NCBI RefSeq assembly: GCF_003387475.1
Contig: NZ_QUNO01000036.1
Coordinates: 1 to 56,982 of the forward strand
Length of the DNA: 56,982 nucleotides
Source of the DNA: Kutzneria buriramensis
GTDB lineage: Bacteria > Actinomycetota > Actinomycetes > Mycobacteriales > Pseudonocardiaceae
Reading direction: 5' to 3'
The notes under the pieces are model-generated. The model had not been told where the DNA came from and did no database searches. It saw only the letters and a program-made list of their open reading frames with translations. The position numbers and the translations under genes were made by a program. Positions 1 to 8,461 of the stretch are shown piece by piece (position 1 is the first letter of the stretch; each line of letters begins with the position of its first letter).

Positions 1-95
1 CACGTGCCTCCGGGCCCATGTGGTCGGCGTCGAGCAGGTATTCCCCGTCCCAGCCTCCTGGTGGCGCCGGTTGGGGCGGGGACGTCTCGGTGGCG
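1..95. repeat. Terminal direct repeat (circular contig overlap), left copy
   Basis: These 95 bases are identical to 56888-56982. The gene reading leftward through position 1 continues in frame at 56887, which is what overlapping ends of a circular assembly look like. A genuine terminal redundancy of a linear element is less likely because the repeat is short and lies inside a coding sequence. Confidence 0.95.
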
Positions 96-709
96 TGGAT
101 GTAGTGCAGCAGGCCCATGTTCGACACGAGCGTCTTCCACAAGTCGGGCTCCGGGTTGTGCTCCCGGGTCCAGGCGACGTAGGAGCGCATGTCGGCCCAC
201 CAGGTGATCCACCAGCCGCCGGCGACGGCCGGCCCCCAGTGCGCGGCGATGAGCTGCATGCCGTCGGCCGTGTAGCCCAGGCCCGACGGGCACAGCACCA
301 GCCCGTAGGGGGCCGGCGGCCGCAACGAGCCGATGCCCCGGGTGCGCAGGTCCGCGCCCACCTGGATCGCCAGCTCCCCTACCGGCGGCTCCAGGTAGAA
401 AAGCCGGGCGCGGGCCACGCGTTCGGCCTCGGCCTGCGCGAGCCAGTCCCCGAACTCCGGTGTCGCGTCCGGGCCGCAGACGCCGGCGGCGAGGGCGTCG
501 GAGGGCACCAGGTAGGGCCGGGCGCCGGTGGAGATCTCGGTGCGGAACAGCTCGCCGGCGATCTCGCCCAGGAAACGCTTCGCGAGATGCCGGGCCATGC
601 GCAGCTTGTCCGCGCTCCAGCCGAAGCCCTCGTCCAGGACCCAGGAATTGGTGGTCACGACCACGGTTGTACCGGACCCGGCCGGCCACGCCGGACCGTG
701 GCCCCGCAC
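1..709 (-). CDS. Hypothetical protein, 5' part of gene spanning the circle junction
   Basis: An open minus-strand frame runs from an in-frame stop at 725-727 down to base 1 and, because the ends overlap, continues at 56887 to the stop at 56691. Joined length is about 301 codons. I took the GTG at 709; GTGs at 664 and 658 and the ATG at 598 are alternatives and none has a strong ribosome site. The protein is soluble, with a tryptophan-rich middle (WWITWWADMRSYVAW) and no motif I recognise. It lies downstream of a 2H phosphoesterase gene on the same strand. Function unknown. Confidence 0.6.
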   Translation of the reverse strand, partial: MRGHGPAWPAGSGTTVVVTTNSWVLDEGFGWSADKLRMARHLAKRFLGEIAGELFRTEISTGARPYLVPSDALAAGVCGPDATPEFGDWLAQAEAERVARARLFYLEPPVGELAIQVGADLRTRGIGSLRPPAPYGLVLCPSGLGYTADGMQLIAAHWGPAVAGGWWITWWADMRSYVAWTREHNPEPDLWKTLVSNMGLLHYIHATETSPPQPAPPGGWDGEYLLDADHMGPEAR

Positions 710-895
710 GGTGTTGGTCAGTGATCAGCCCCAGGGAGAAGCGCGGATCGCGACTCCGGAGATATCTCCCCGACTCCCGTCGGGAGCATATGCCCCGAAC
801 TCGTGATCCGGTGGGCGAACGGCGGCGGCGATGGGCGGCCATCTCCTCGCGGCACGCCCGCGGGGCTGTCGGAGGGCCGGGTTCGAGCAGATGAT

Positions 896-1168
896 CTAGC
901 CGAGCCCTTCCCGCAGGGCGGTGGCGAACATTTCCGAGATGGTCTCCAGCCGGCCGGCGACCCGGTGCAGGGCTGCGGTCTGCTCCTGGGTCTGGAGGAT
1001 CTGCACGGCGGCGAGCACCTGGTCCATGGTCATCGTCTCGACCAACTCGCTGAGCTTGACCGTGCCCTGTCCTGACTCGGAGTACATCAGCGTCGGGTCC
1101 CCCTGGCCGGAGGGGCGCAGCAGCTCGTACAGCGCGACGTGTGGGGGCTTTCCGGCCGGAACGGGCAT
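896..1168 (-). CDS. Small hypothetical protein, 90 aa
   Basis: The ATG at 1168 is preceded by a strong Shine-Dalgarno sequence (GAGGAAGGA), which sets the start; longer upstream reading is spurious. The product is 90 residues, mostly helical, acidic to neutral, with no membrane segment and no cysteine cluster. The second half (about residues 35-90) reads like one long amphipathic helix pair (SELVETMTMDQVLAAVQILQ), suggesting a small oligomerising or protein-binding protein. No family recognised. It is alone on its strand, divergent from the zinc-finger gene at 1367. Confidence 0.6.
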   Translation of the reverse strand: MPVPAGKPPHVALYELLRPSGQGDPTLMYSESGQGTVKLSELVETMTMDQVLAAVQILQTQEQTAALHRVAGRLETISEMFATALREGLG

Positions 1169-1366
1169 GGCAGAAGTCCTTCCTCGGCAAGGGAAAAATC
1201 GGATCGTAGCGATCCCACCTCGTCGCAGGATGTCTGATCTGCCAGACCGGGCCGACCACCTCGGCCGCGACGCGCATTGTCGCTTCGCAGGCGTTCTGGC
1301 GGGGTTCTCAAGCGACGTGGCGGGAGGCCTTGGCCGCGACGGTGGAGGTGGCGGGATACTTGGCGA

Positions 1367-1771
1367 ATGGCCGAGGGGACTCGGCGACGGTGCGAGTTCT
1401 GCCGTCACGTACTCCGACGGGATGCCCGACCGGAGGCGCGGTTCTGCTCGGCACGATGCCGCGCCGGCGCATGGCGGCAGGTCCGGCGGCAAGGGCGTAT
1501 CGCGGCCGCCGAGCTGGAGCAGGAGCTGCGCGGGCGCACCCACGACTACCGGCGGTGCGCGCACTGCGGGCACCTGTTGTGGCCGGTTTACCGGTTCGGC
1601 GGACGCGCCGGTGGAGGGATCGAGGCAAAGGCCGTTCATCGCGCGGACCGCATGTACTGCGACGGTCGTTGCCGCACGCGCGCCTGGCGCGCCCGCCGGG
1701 CGTTCGCCGAAGCCGTCACCACGATGTGTGGCGGTGACGACAAGTCGAACGGATCACCTGGACGTGGCTGA
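1367..1771 (+). CDS. Double FCS-type zinc-finger protein, 134 aa
   Basis: The chosen ATG at 1367 begins just before the first conserved block. The protein holds two tandem copies of one Cys4 unit: CEFC followed by FCSARCRAGAWRQ (about residues 8-35), and CAHC followed by YCDGRCRTRAWRARR (about residues 65-110). The CxxC-x(n)-[FY]C-xx-[RC]CR-xxAWR pattern is that of short FCS/MYM-like zinc fingers. The same unit is seen in the mobilization protein at 48998-49540 and, more loosely, at the head of the coiled-coil protein at 3419. It is very arginine-rich, so nucleic-acid binding is likely. Role not known. Confidence 0.6.
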   Translation: MAEGTRRRCEFCRHVLRRDARPEARFCSARCRAGAWRQVRRQGRIAAAELEQELRGRTHDYRRCAHCGHLLWPVYRFGGRAGGGIEAKAVHRADRMYCDGRCRTRAWRARRAFAEAVTTMCGGDDKSNGSPGRG

Positions 1772-2107
1772 TCCGCAGGCCGGTTCGCCCGAAATCCCGC
1801 CACCAAACCCGAGAAGCACCCGGTGCCCGACGCGCGGGAGGCGAAGTGGCGGACCGCAGGTCGGAGGATCCGGCCCCCGTCGATCCACTGAGAAGCGTCA
1901 CGCATGGGTAGTTACCTAGCTTGACCTATGGGTTCAGTGACCACTGAAAGTGGACCCACTCAGTCCAGTCGACCACCTTCACTGCACTGCCAAAACGGCC
2001 GTTTTGGCAAGGGTGGTGGCGCGATTGGCCACCGCTGTGGCGAGGTAACACCGTTTGCTGCGGGGGCGAAGAACCAGGCACAGCGGTGTCCACAGTGGAG
2101 GGGAGCC
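1772..2107. promoter_or_regulatory. Intergenic control region with two inverted-repeat operators
   Basis: The 336-base gap holds TTCAGT-gacc-ACTGAA (1933-1948), AGTGG-ac-CCACT (1949-1960) and a 22-bp perfect palindrome with core AAAACGGCCGTTTT (1988-2009). The second looks like a contracted form of the AAGTGGGTACCCACTT operator found near 40.8 and 44.0 kb, and the order and spacing of the two sites resemble those at 44026-44079. Nothing protein-like is visible here. Confidence 0.5.
1988..2009. promoter_or_regulatory. Palindromic operator, AAAACGGCCGTTTT family, copy 1
   Basis: This is a perfect 22-bp palindrome centred on GGCC, the longest of the family. It sits about 100 bp upstream of the membrane-protein start at 2108. 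Exact cores recur at 13772, 39346 and 44066 and a one-mismatch copy at 32637. I infer a shared transcription-factor site. Confidence 0.6.
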
Positions 2108-2803
2108 ATGGCCCGCACACCTTCGCTCGCGCCTCGCGTGCTGTACGTGGCGATCCCGGTGATCGTGACGATCTTGCTCGTCGCGGCACTCGGGTCGATG
2201 TTCCTCGCCTTCGGCCGCCACGAGTCCCTGTTGCTCACGGTCTTCGTGGTCGAGGCGACGCTGGCAACCGTCGCCGGCGGCGTCTGGACCTGGTTCAGCT
2301 GGTGCTGGGGCCACAGCGCGACCCGGGCGATGGCTTCCCGCTACCGGCAGCTGCGCGAGCTAGTCGACGAGGCCGGCGACCAGTCCCGCCTGGATGCGGC
2401 CGGCGTGACGATCCTGATCGACAACGACTACAGCCGCGACGACGGCGGCAACTGCGACGTGCTCGTGCGCGTGCCGGCCCATATGCCCCGCGAGCTGGAG
2501 TTGGTGACGCGCTTTCCCGGGGCCCGGGCCGGCGAGCTGTTTGTGCTGCACGCCTACCAGCAGGTCGTGCGCCACCGGTTCGCGCCGGTGCTGATCAGGG
2601 GCGATCGGATGGCCGTGGACCGCGGCGACCAGCGCCGGCGGGAGCGCGGCCTGCGGGGCTTTCTCGCTCGCGCCCGGGCAGCCCGGGCCGACGCCGGCGT
2701 CGCCACCCTCGACCAGCTCGACGAACTGCTGGTCCAGCTGCGCACTGCGCTGGGCGAGACAGGCGCGGCTGAGGTGATCCCGCTGCGCCGGCGGCGGGGT
2801 TAG
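2108..2803 (+). CDS. Two-TM membrane protein with cytoplasmic domain, 231 aa
   Basis: The start is the ATG at 2108 behind TGGAGGGGAGCC. Residues about 11-35 and 39-65 form two hydrophobic segments, placing both ends in the cytoplasm. The remaining 165 residues are soluble and mixed alpha/beta (ILIDNDYSRDDGGNCDVLVR in the middle) with a basic coiled C-terminus. No catalytic motif is recognised. It is preceded by the AAAACGGCCGTTTT palindrome, which also precedes the PycTM-like membrane effector at 39435, so it may be regulated with that gene. Function unknown. Confidence 0.6.
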   Translation: MARTPSLAPRVLYVAIPVIVTILLVAALGSMFLAFGRHESLLLTVFVVEATLATVAGGVWTWFSWCWGHSATRAMASRYRQLRELVDEAGDQSRLDAAGVTILIDNDYSRDDGGNCDVLVRVPAHMPRELELVTRFPGARAGELFVLHAYQQVVRHRFAPVLIRGDRMAVDRGDQRRRERGLRGFLARARAARADAGVATLDQLDELLVQLRTALGETGAAEVIPLRRRRG

Positions 2804-2859
2804 ACGGCCGGTGCAGCGGCAGCGCCTCGCTCGCGCCCCGAGCGTGACCGCCCTCTGCT

Positions 2860-3147
2860 CTACGCAGACAGTTCGTCGAACATCGGCGGCCGGGTGTAGA
2901 GCTGCCCGGACTCGCGGCTGATGGCGAAGTAGTCGCCGTTCCAGCAGCGCCGCCACCCTTCCGGGCCCGGCGGCAGGCCGGTGACACCGACGTTCGTCGC
3001 GACGCCCTCGATCGGCTCCCCGGCAACCACCCGGGCGCCGGCGGGCAGGCGCTCCTCCAGCCAGGCCACCACCTCGGCCACGTTGTCGCTGGTCAGGCGG
3101 ATGTGCTCATCGGCTTCCCACCACGGAGCCCCGGTGCTGCCGGTCAT
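2860..3147 (-). CDS. Small hypothetical protein, 95 aa
   Basis: The ATG at 3147 follows a good GAGGAGAAG ribosome site. The product is a compact 95-residue acidic protein (SDNVAEVVAWLEERLPAGAR, then a Trp/Arg-rich WRRCWNGDYFAISRESGQLY) without membrane segments. It resembles small accessory proteins of actinomycete plasmids but I cannot name a family. It converges with the gene ending at 2803 and is divergent from the coiled-coil gene at 3419. Confidence 0.6.
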   Translation of the reverse strand: MTGSTGAPWWEADEHIRLTSDNVAEVVAWLEERLPAGARVVAGEPIEGVATNVGVTGLPPGPEGWRRCWNGDYFAISRESGQLYTRPPMFDELSA

Positions 3148-3352
3148 GTGTCGCTTCTCCTCGTGTTGGCGGTTGGCCTGCGCATGAGTCTTCCATCGGG
3201 TCCCGCCCGGCGGCGGCGACGCCTGGGGTCACCCCGCCACTTCCTCGCTACTTCCTCGCAAGAACCCGCCACCGACCCCGCCAGACCGGGCGCGAAGCGA
3301 CGGACATGCCTCGCTGAAGATCGTCGAGGGTTAGGACAGGAGGCTCTAGTTA

Positions 3353-3410
3353 TTGACTTTGATGAATAGAAAGTAGATTTAGATATTTTTAAGTCTTGAA
3401 GTGTGCTAAC
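3353..3410 (+). promoter_or_regulatory. AT-rich promoter region of the coiled-coil gene
   Basis: TTGACT at 3353-3358 with a 17-base spacer to GATTTA (3376-3381) fits a housekeeping-type promoter, inside a stretch far richer in A/T than its surroundings. It shares the octamer AGAAAGTA with the other AT-rich control region near 36411. A second -10-like TGCTAAC lies close to the GTG start. Confidence 0.5.
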
Positions 3411-3418
3411 ATGGCGGC

Positions 3419-4570
3419 GTGACGACGACGGATGAGCAGCCTGTGGTCCAACGTGAGCGCCCATGCGGGTACAGCGGGTGCGATCGCACCATCCCCTACT
3501 CCGGTCGCGGCCGACCGCGCGAGTACTGCGACCGGGTGTGGCCGGACGGCGAGACCTGCCAGCAGAAGGCCGAGCAGCAGCGCGCCGCAGCGAAGGCAGC
3601 CGGCCTCGACGGCCCGCTGGTCGCCTACCGGCAGGTCGCCGAGGCGACGCGGCCCGCGCTGGAAGCCGTCCAGGCCCAGCTCTCCGAGCTGCTGGCGTCC
3701 CTGCGCGCGGTCGAGGCTGGCGCGCTGGACCGCATCACCGCGGCCGAGGCCGCCGCGGTTGCCGCCGAGGAACGTGCCGAGCAGGCCGAGCACGACCGAG
3801 ACACCGCCGTCAGCCGGGCCGGTGTGGCTGACCAGCAGCGTCGCGAGGCGGTCGAGGCGCAGCGGGGTGCCGAGCGTCGCGCCCGTGACGCCGAGAAGGA
3901 CGCCGAGGACGCCAAGGTCAAGGCGTGGCGCGAGATCGCCGAGCACGACCACAAGCGCGGCAAGGCCGAGGCCGCCCGGGACGAGGCGCAGGCCAACCTC
4001 AAGGCGCTCAAAGAGCGGTTCGACCGCTTGGCGGACGATGCCGACGCGCTGGGCAAGAGCAACAAGGAACTGACCAAGCAGGCCGCCGCGGCCGAGAAGG
4101 CCCAGGCGGTCGCCGAGGCCGCCCAGCGGGCCGCCGAGAACGCCCAGGCCGCCGCCGAAGCGGCCCGGGACGAGGCGATCGTCAAGCGGGACGAGGCCGC
4201 TGACAAAGCCACCGCGGCGACCACCCGCGCGGAGCAGGCCGAGACCGAGCAGACCCGGCTGCGCGACGAGCTGGCCACCGCGCAGCAGACCGTCCAGGAA
4301 CAGCAGGACCGGGCCGCCGGCGCCGAAGCCGAACGCGACCAGCTCGCCAGCCGGCTCACCACGGCCGAGCAGCGCGTCGATGAACGCGACGCCGAGATCG
4401 AGCGGCTGCGCGACGAGGTCGAGCGCGTGCGCGGCGAGCGGGATCAGGCCCAGGCCCGCGCGGACGCCTCCCCCACCCACGAGCAGATCGCCGAGATGAT
4501 CCGCGCCGCCGTTCAGCCACCAGCTGCCGACGAGGGCGACGGACCACAGCCAGGCGATTCGCATAAATGA
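3419..4570 (+). CDS. Long coiled-coil protein with N-terminal zinc-finger-like head
   Basis: The GTG at 3419 starts a 383-residue protein. Residues about 13-50 carry CGYSGC ... YSGRGRPREYC ... C, a Cys-rich head similar to the FCS-type fingers elsewhere on this replicon. From about residue 60 to 350 the sequence is an almost unbroken Ala/Glu/Arg/Gln heptad pattern, i.e. a long coiled coil. This layout (DNA-binding head plus coiled coil) recalls KfrA-type plasmid nucleoid or stability proteins and coiled-coil proteins of actinomycete integrative elements, by architecture only. It has its own strong AT-rich promoter and is followed by the recombinase gene. Confidence 0.65.
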   Translation: MTTTDEQPVVQRERPCGYSGCDRTIPYSGRGRPREYCDRVWPDGETCQQKAEQQRAAAKAAGLDGPLVAYRQVAEATRPALEAVQAQLSELLASLRAVEAGALDRITAAEAAAVAAEERAEQAEHDRDTAVSRAGVADQQRREAVEAQRGAERRARDAEKDAEDAKVKAWREIAEHDHKRGKAEAARDEAQANLKALKERFDRLADDADALGKSNKELTKQAAAAEKAQAVAEAAQRAAENAQAAAEAARDEAIVKRDEAADKATAATTRAEQAETEQTRLRDELATAQQTVQEQQDRAAGAEAERDQLASRLTTAEQRVDERDAEIERLRDEVERVRGERDQAQARADASPTHEQIAEMIRAAVQPPAADEGDGPQPGDSHK

Positions 4571-4572
4571 TC

Positions 4573-4668
4573 AGTTGTGAGAGTTCTGCGAACGGGTCGG
4601 ATCGAGGCGCGTTCGCCCAGGTGGCGATTCGCAAAACCCCTCTCGCAACTGTAGGGTTGTGAGAGGGG
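4573..4668. repeat. Direct and inverted repeats upstream of the recombinase (possible res site)
   Basis: GTTGTGAGAG occurs directly repeated at 4574-4583 and 4656-4665. The second copy also forms an inverted repeat with 4637-4649 (CCCCTCTCGCAAC against GTTGTGAGAGGGG, one mismatch, six-base loop). Such subsites next to a serine recombinase gene are typical of a resolution site or autoregulatory operator. Crossover site not determined. Confidence 0.5.
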
Positions 4669-4688
4669 GTTCTGAGAGGCGGACGCGA

Positions 4689-5591
4689 ATGGTTCTCACC
4701 TCCGAGGAGGCCGCTCGCGCGGTCGAGCGGCACCCGTGCCCCAAGTGCGAGGTGCCGGCCGGCAGCGTGTGCCGGACCCGGTCGGGCACGGTCGCGGCGA
4801 AGTACCACACCGGCCGCTTCACGCTCGTGGCCGCGCTGCGCGAGGAGCTCGCCGTCCCCGTGCCGGCCGACCGCCACCCGGGCTGGAAGTGGGCGCCCGG
4901 TCCGGAGCCGGCCGAGGAGATCGTCGAGCAGGCCGGCGACCCGATCCGGATCGGCTACGCCCGCTGCTCCACCGCCCAGCAGGACCTCGACGTCCAGATC
5001 GAGGCGCTGACCAAGGCCCACTGCCGCACCATCTTCTCGGAGAAGATCAGCTCCCGGGTCCGGGTGCGGCCGGAGTTCGAGAAGGCGCTGGCGCTGGCCC
5101 GCCAGATCAAGGAGACCGCGCCGCACCAGCGGGTCATCTTCACCGTGCACGAGTACAAGCGGCCCGCCCGCAACTCCGCCGAGCTGATGGCCCTGACCGC
5201 CGACCTGCAGGCCGCCGGCGTCGAGTTGGAGCTGCTGACCGGCCCGCTGTCGGGGATCTACGACCCCAACGGCGCCGGGGCGCTGCTGTTCGCCGTGCTG
5301 GCCCACAATGCCCAGCTGGACCGCAACTACATCCGGGAAAAGACCCTGGAAGGCCAGCAGGCCGCGGCCGCGAAGGGCAACCACGGCGGCCGGCCGAAGG
5401 TGTTCGACGACGACATGCTGACCTTCGCCCGCGCGCTGCGCGCGAACGGCACGCCGGTGCCGGAGATCGCGAAGAAGCTGATGATCAAGACGGGCAAGAA
5501 CGCCGGCGCGAACCCGTCGGTGGCCTCGGTGTACCGGGCGCTGGCCGAACCCGATAATGCCGCCCTTGACCAGGAGGAAGCCGTCTCATGA
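4689..5591 (+). CDS. Serine recombinase (resolvase/invertase family) with extra N-terminal zinc-like domain
   Basis: I start at the ATG at 4689, which keeps an N-terminal Cys/His cluster (C17, C20, C28, H40) seen in actinobacterial DNA-binding modules. The resolvase domain follows from about residue 86: RIGYARCSTAQQDLDVQ with the expected nucleophilic serine at 94, then ARQIKETAPHQRVIFTVHEY and the long E-helix (NAQLDRNYIREKTLEGQQAA). The C-terminus (GGRPKVFDDDMLTFARALRANGTPVPEIAKKL) is the helix-turn-helix. At 300 residues it is somewhat longer than small Tn3-type resolvases because of the added head. Expected role: resolving plasmid multimers or inverting or excising DNA; repeats immediately upstream could be its site. 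Confidence 0.85.
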   Translation: MVLTSEEAARAVERHPCPKCEVPAGSVCRTRSGTVAAKYHTGRFTLVAALREELAVPVPADRHPGWKWAPGPEPAEEIVEQAGDPIRIGYARCSTAQQDLDVQIEALTKAHCRTIFSEKISSRVRVRPEFEKALALARQIKETAPHQRVIFTVHEYKRPARNSAELMALTADLQAAGVELELLTGPLSGIYDPNGAGALLFAVLAHNAQLDRNYIREKTLEGQQAAAAKGNHGGRPKVFDDDMLTFARALRANGTPVPEIAKKLMIKTGKNAGANPSVASVYRALAEPDNAALDQEEAVS

Positions 5592-6268
5592 GCCGTGCGC
5601 TAGCGAACCCGGCAGCGACCTGCCGAGAGCACCAGCACTTGCTGGACGAGGTGGCGCACTGCACACGCGATCTCTCCCGCTTCGCTGACGACGAGCCCGA
5701 TCATCGGCGGGCGCGGGAGATCCTGACCGAGCTCGCCGATCACTGCCGCAGCGCCGCCGGCGTGTTCACGACCGACCCGACCCTGGCCGATGAGCCGTAC
5801 GACACCGGCCGCTACCGGGCCATCGACCTGCTCGCCGAGTTGGCCCGTCAGACACGGCAGATGCTGCGCAGCGCCTGCAGCGACGTTCGCCTGGACCGCT
5901 GGCCCCGGCAGGACCGTTGGGACGAGGCGGAGGCGATCTTCACCCGCGCGGTGCACTACGCCACGGTCATCCCGCAGGCCGTCCCTCGCCGCGACCACGC
6001 CACCGAAGCCGGCTCCCGAAGGATCTCTCGGGACCGGCTCGCCGCGCACTCCCGGCAGCTGACCACTGCGGCGGATGACATCCGCGACGCCGTCGCGGCC
6101 GCATTGCGGCTGCCCTACCCCGATCCGCAGGCGCTTGCCCTGGTCGAGCTCGCCGACCAGCTCACCCAGCACGCCGAGGACCTGGCCGCCCACCACATGC
6201 AGCAGACCAACGCATTGGGCGCCGCGTGCGGCTTGCCCGGCTACGCGCCCGAGCCGAGCACCCGTTAA
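5588..6268 (+). CDS. Hypothetical helical protein, 226 aa
   Basis: The ATG overlaps the recombinase stop by four bases (ATGA), so the two genes are translationally coupled. The protein is almost entirely helical, rich in His, Asp, Arg and Ala, with no hydrophobic segment and no recognised motif. Repeated helices such as LLDEVAHCTRDLSRFADDEPD and LVELADQLTQHAEDLAAHHM suggest a helical bundle. Coupling to the recombinase suggests an accessory or unrelated passenger role; function unknown. Confidence 0.6.
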   Translation: MSRALANPAATCREHQHLLDEVAHCTRDLSRFADDEPDHRRAREILTELADHCRSAAGVFTTDPTLADEPYDTGRYRAIDLLAELARQTRQMLRSACSDVRLDRWPRQDRWDEAEAIFTRAVHYATVIPQAVPRRDHATEAGSRRISRDRLAAHSRQLTTAADDIRDAVAAALRLPYPDPQALALVELADQLTQHAEDLAAHHMQQTNALGAACGLPGYAPEPSTR

Positions 6269-6332
6269 TCAGGGCTGATGACCTGAGTCACTTGAACAAC
6301 GTCAACTGGAACCGATCCGGAGAGGACTCACG

Positions 6333-6842
6333 ATGACCACCCCCAACCTCGATCATCGAGAGGACACCGACGCCCGCCTGCACCAGCTCGTGCTTGAGCA
6401 CCTGCGGACCGCCGGCGCGGGCGACGCCGAGCAGCAGGCCGCCGACTTCGTCGAGCGGGTGCGGACCGGGCGGGCGGCGACACCGCCGGACAACGACGCG
6501 CGGCTGTGGGGCGCGACGTCGTTCGCGCTGGGCGAGACGCTGTCGCCCGAGCAGCGGACGGTCGTAGCACGGCAGCTGATCGCGATCCTGCGGCGCGTGC
6601 GGGAGCCGCACCGGCGGACCTGGGCGCCTGGCGACGAGCTGCCGTCGCCGCCACCCGAGCGCATGGCCGATCTCGACGGGGACGTGTGGATGCACCAGAA
6701 GGCGGGGAACGGCTGCTACCGCATGAGCGCGAAGGACCGCCGGCGGAACGCGTCCAGCATCCACGACTACGAGGGCGTGCAGGTCTGGCCGTTCCTGCTG
6801 GAGGCCGAGGGCCCGTTCACCGAGGTCACGTCACCGCGATAA
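6333..6842 (+). CDS. Hypothetical protein, 169 aa
   Basis: The ATG at 6333 follows GGAGAGGACTCACG, a reasonable ribosome site. The N-terminal half is acidic and helical; the second half holds the block WMHQKAGNGCYRMSAKDRRR followed by YEGVQVWPFLLEAEGPF, which looks like a small folded domain. No family recognised. The gene is third in the rightward set starting at 4689 and is closed by a very strong bidirectional hairpin. Confidence 0.6.
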   Translation: MTTPNLDHREDTDARLHQLVLEHLRTAGAGDAEQQAADFVERVRTGRAATPPDNDARLWGATSFALGETLSPEQRTVVARQLIAILRRVREPHRRTWAPGDELPSPPPERMADLDGDVWMHQKAGNGCYRMSAKDRRRNASSIHDYEGVQVWPFLLEAEGPFTEVTSPR

Positions 6843-6865
6843 CTGGCGGGCTCTGCATGTCCGCG

Positions 6866-6913
6866 GCCGCCGGCCTGACCGCGAGGTCTGGACTTCGCGG
6901 TCAGGCCGGCGGC
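6866..6913. terminator. Bidirectional terminator, 19-bp perfect stem
   Basis: Positions 6866-6884 and 6895-6913 are perfectly complementary over 19 bp with a ten-base loop. The hairpin lies between the convergent genes ending at 6842 and 6920. No T-run follows, as usual in high-GC actinomycetes. Confidence 0.8.
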
Positions 6914-6919
6914 TACCGG

Positions 6920-7816
6920 TCAGCCGGCCGCAGCGGCCGTTTCGTGGTGCTCCTGGGGCAGCAGCGCTACCACGTCGCTGTCGTCCTCGTCGGCCATCTT
7001 GGACAGCTCCATGGCCTCGTTGAGCAGCTCCATCGCGTTTGCGACGAGGGCCTGCACCTGGTCCCGGGTGGTGCCGACGGTCAGGCGCGTGCCTTTCGGC
7101 TGCTGTTCCACCCACCGCAGGACCGCCCGCCTGGTCGCCGCGTCGAAGGGGTGGCCGGGCGCATGGCGCATCACGTTCAGGAGCGTCTGGGTCGGCAGCG
7201 CGGTGCCGGCGGGGATCTTGAACGTGATGCCCCGGATCTTCTCGAGCTCAGGCAGCGCCGGGCTCCAGACGGCTGGGTCGATCATGATGGCCGAGCTGGA
7301 ACTGGGGTTGCGGATCTCTTCCCACAGCCGCACCACCCGGGCTACCTGGTCCGGTGACAGCCCGCAGGCCGTGACCAGGTCGCGCACCTGCTCGATCTTC
7401 GTCGGCAGCTTGCCGCGGCCGACGTCGGTCATCGAGTAGAGCTGGCTCACCGGCAGGCCCGCACGCTCGGCCAGCTTCACGCCCCGCAGGTTGGCTCGCG
7501 CCCTGAGCGTGTGCAGGAGCTGGACGAACTCCGTCACGGTCGTGGCCTGCAGCTCGCTGGCGGGCGTGGGAACGCCGGCGGTGGGCTCCGGCTCGGTCAG
7601 GTCGAGGTAGCGCGCCCGCATCCGGCGCACGTCCGCCGCCGGCACGTCGACGGAGTCGAGATTGTCGCCGTAGAACTCCCACGGCATCAGCTGGTTCGCG
7701 CGCTGGACCGTGAGTCGGCTGCCGCTGGCGTCGGTGACGATCCTGCTGAACTCGTTGTTGAAGGCGACGATCTCGTCGACGTGCCGGCCCGCCGGGGTCT
7801 TTTGGAGGACTGGCAC
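6920..7816 (-). CDS. HTH regulator-like protein, 298 aa
   Basis: The GTG at 7816 is the likely start, three bases from the stop of the upstream membrane-protein gene. A helix-turn-helix-like core lies near residues 110-165 (LRGVKLAERAGLPVSQLYSMTDVGRGKLPTKIEQVRDLV) resembling XRE domains that read LSxRAGLSxSxISRxExG. The N-terminal 100 residues look like a sensor or partner-binding part and the C-terminus is a helical region ending in MADEDDSDVVALLPQEH. It probably pairs functionally with the small membrane protein encoded just upstream. Target unknown. Confidence 0.6.
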   Translation of the reverse strand: MPVLQKTPAGRHVDEIVAFNNEFSRIVTDASGSRLTVQRANQLMPWEFYGDNLDSVDVPAADVRRMRARYLDLTEPEPTAGVPTPASELQATTVTEFVQLLHTLRARANLRGVKLAERAGLPVSQLYSMTDVGRGKLPTKIEQVRDLVTACGLSPDQVARVVRLWEEIRNPSSSSAIMIDPAVWSPALPELEKIRGITFKIPAGTALPTQTLLNVMRHAPGHPFDAATRRAVLRWVEQQPKGTRLTVGTTRDQVQALVANAMELLNEAMELSKMADEDDSDVVALLPQEHHETAAAAG

Positions 7817-7818
7817 GG

Positions 7819-8094
7819 TCAGGCCACCGCCGTCGCGCCGAGCAGCCGCAGCGCGAAGGCCCGCAGGGCGCTCACGCGGCAGTTGACGGCGAGCATGTCG
7901 CCGATGATCAGCACGAGTGCGGCGATCACCGCGTTGATCAGCCCGGCGCCGAGCACGTACAGCAGGGCCGTGAAGATCAGCTGCCCGATGACCAGCACCG
8001 GAGGCGGCCATTCCACGCGCGCCGCCGGCGCGGTGGGGCAGGACGTCCTCGGAACCGGCGCACCGAAATTCGAGTAATACTCATTCCCGTACAT
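7819..8094 (-). CDS. Small two-TM membrane protein, 91 aa
   Basis: The ATG at 8094 gives a 91-residue protein whose residues about 33-68 form two closely spaced hydrophobic segments (VLVIGQLIFTALLYVLGAGL and INAVIAALVLIIGDMLAV), preceded by a polar 30-residue N-terminus and ending in a basic helix. It lies directly upstream of the HTH gene, separated by two bases. Such membrane-protein/HTH pairs can form a membrane-sequestered regulator, which is inference only. A longer start upstream is possible. Confidence 0.6.
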   Translation of the reverse strand: MYGNEYYSNFGAPVPRTSCPTAPAARVEWPPPVLVIGQLIFTALLYVLGAGLINAVIAALVLIIGDMLAVNCRVSALRAFALRLLGATAVA

Positions 8095-8323
8095 AATAGA
8101 GCCCGTTCGCTTACAGGGGCCGCCGCGCATCCGGGATCGGACCGGAATACGCGACGGCATTCGTTGGCCTCAGCCGAGACTTCGACTGTGGTGTACGCCC
8201 ACCCCGGCAAGGGGGCAGGTCCGACGGCGGTTGGCGCCACCGTCGTGACCGCGATCTCTCGTGGCTGGGCGTAATGTTCTCACCAGGGCCCGCCGGACTC
8301 AAACGGCCGCGACCATGTTCGGC

Positions 8324-8411
8324 GGTGATTAACCTTCCAACCAGTTCCAACCAGTTCCAAAATCCCCGGTGAGCGCCATCACTATCGAGGGATGAAGGAT
8401 CGTTAATCACC
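8324..8411. repeat. Inverted repeat enclosing tandem TTCCAACCAG repeats
   Basis: GGTGATTAAC at 8324-8333 is exactly inverted at 8402-8411. Between them TTCCAACCAG is repeated directly (8335-8344, 8345-8354, partial to 8360), and TGGAACT at 8412-8418 inverts part of it. The arrangement looks like a multi-site operator upstream of the 8094 leftward genes or of the 8462 promoter. Confidence 0.5.
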
Positions 8412-8461
8412 TGGAACTCCGCAGGTCGACTCGATCACATCCCGTTCCAAACGGGTTCCGG

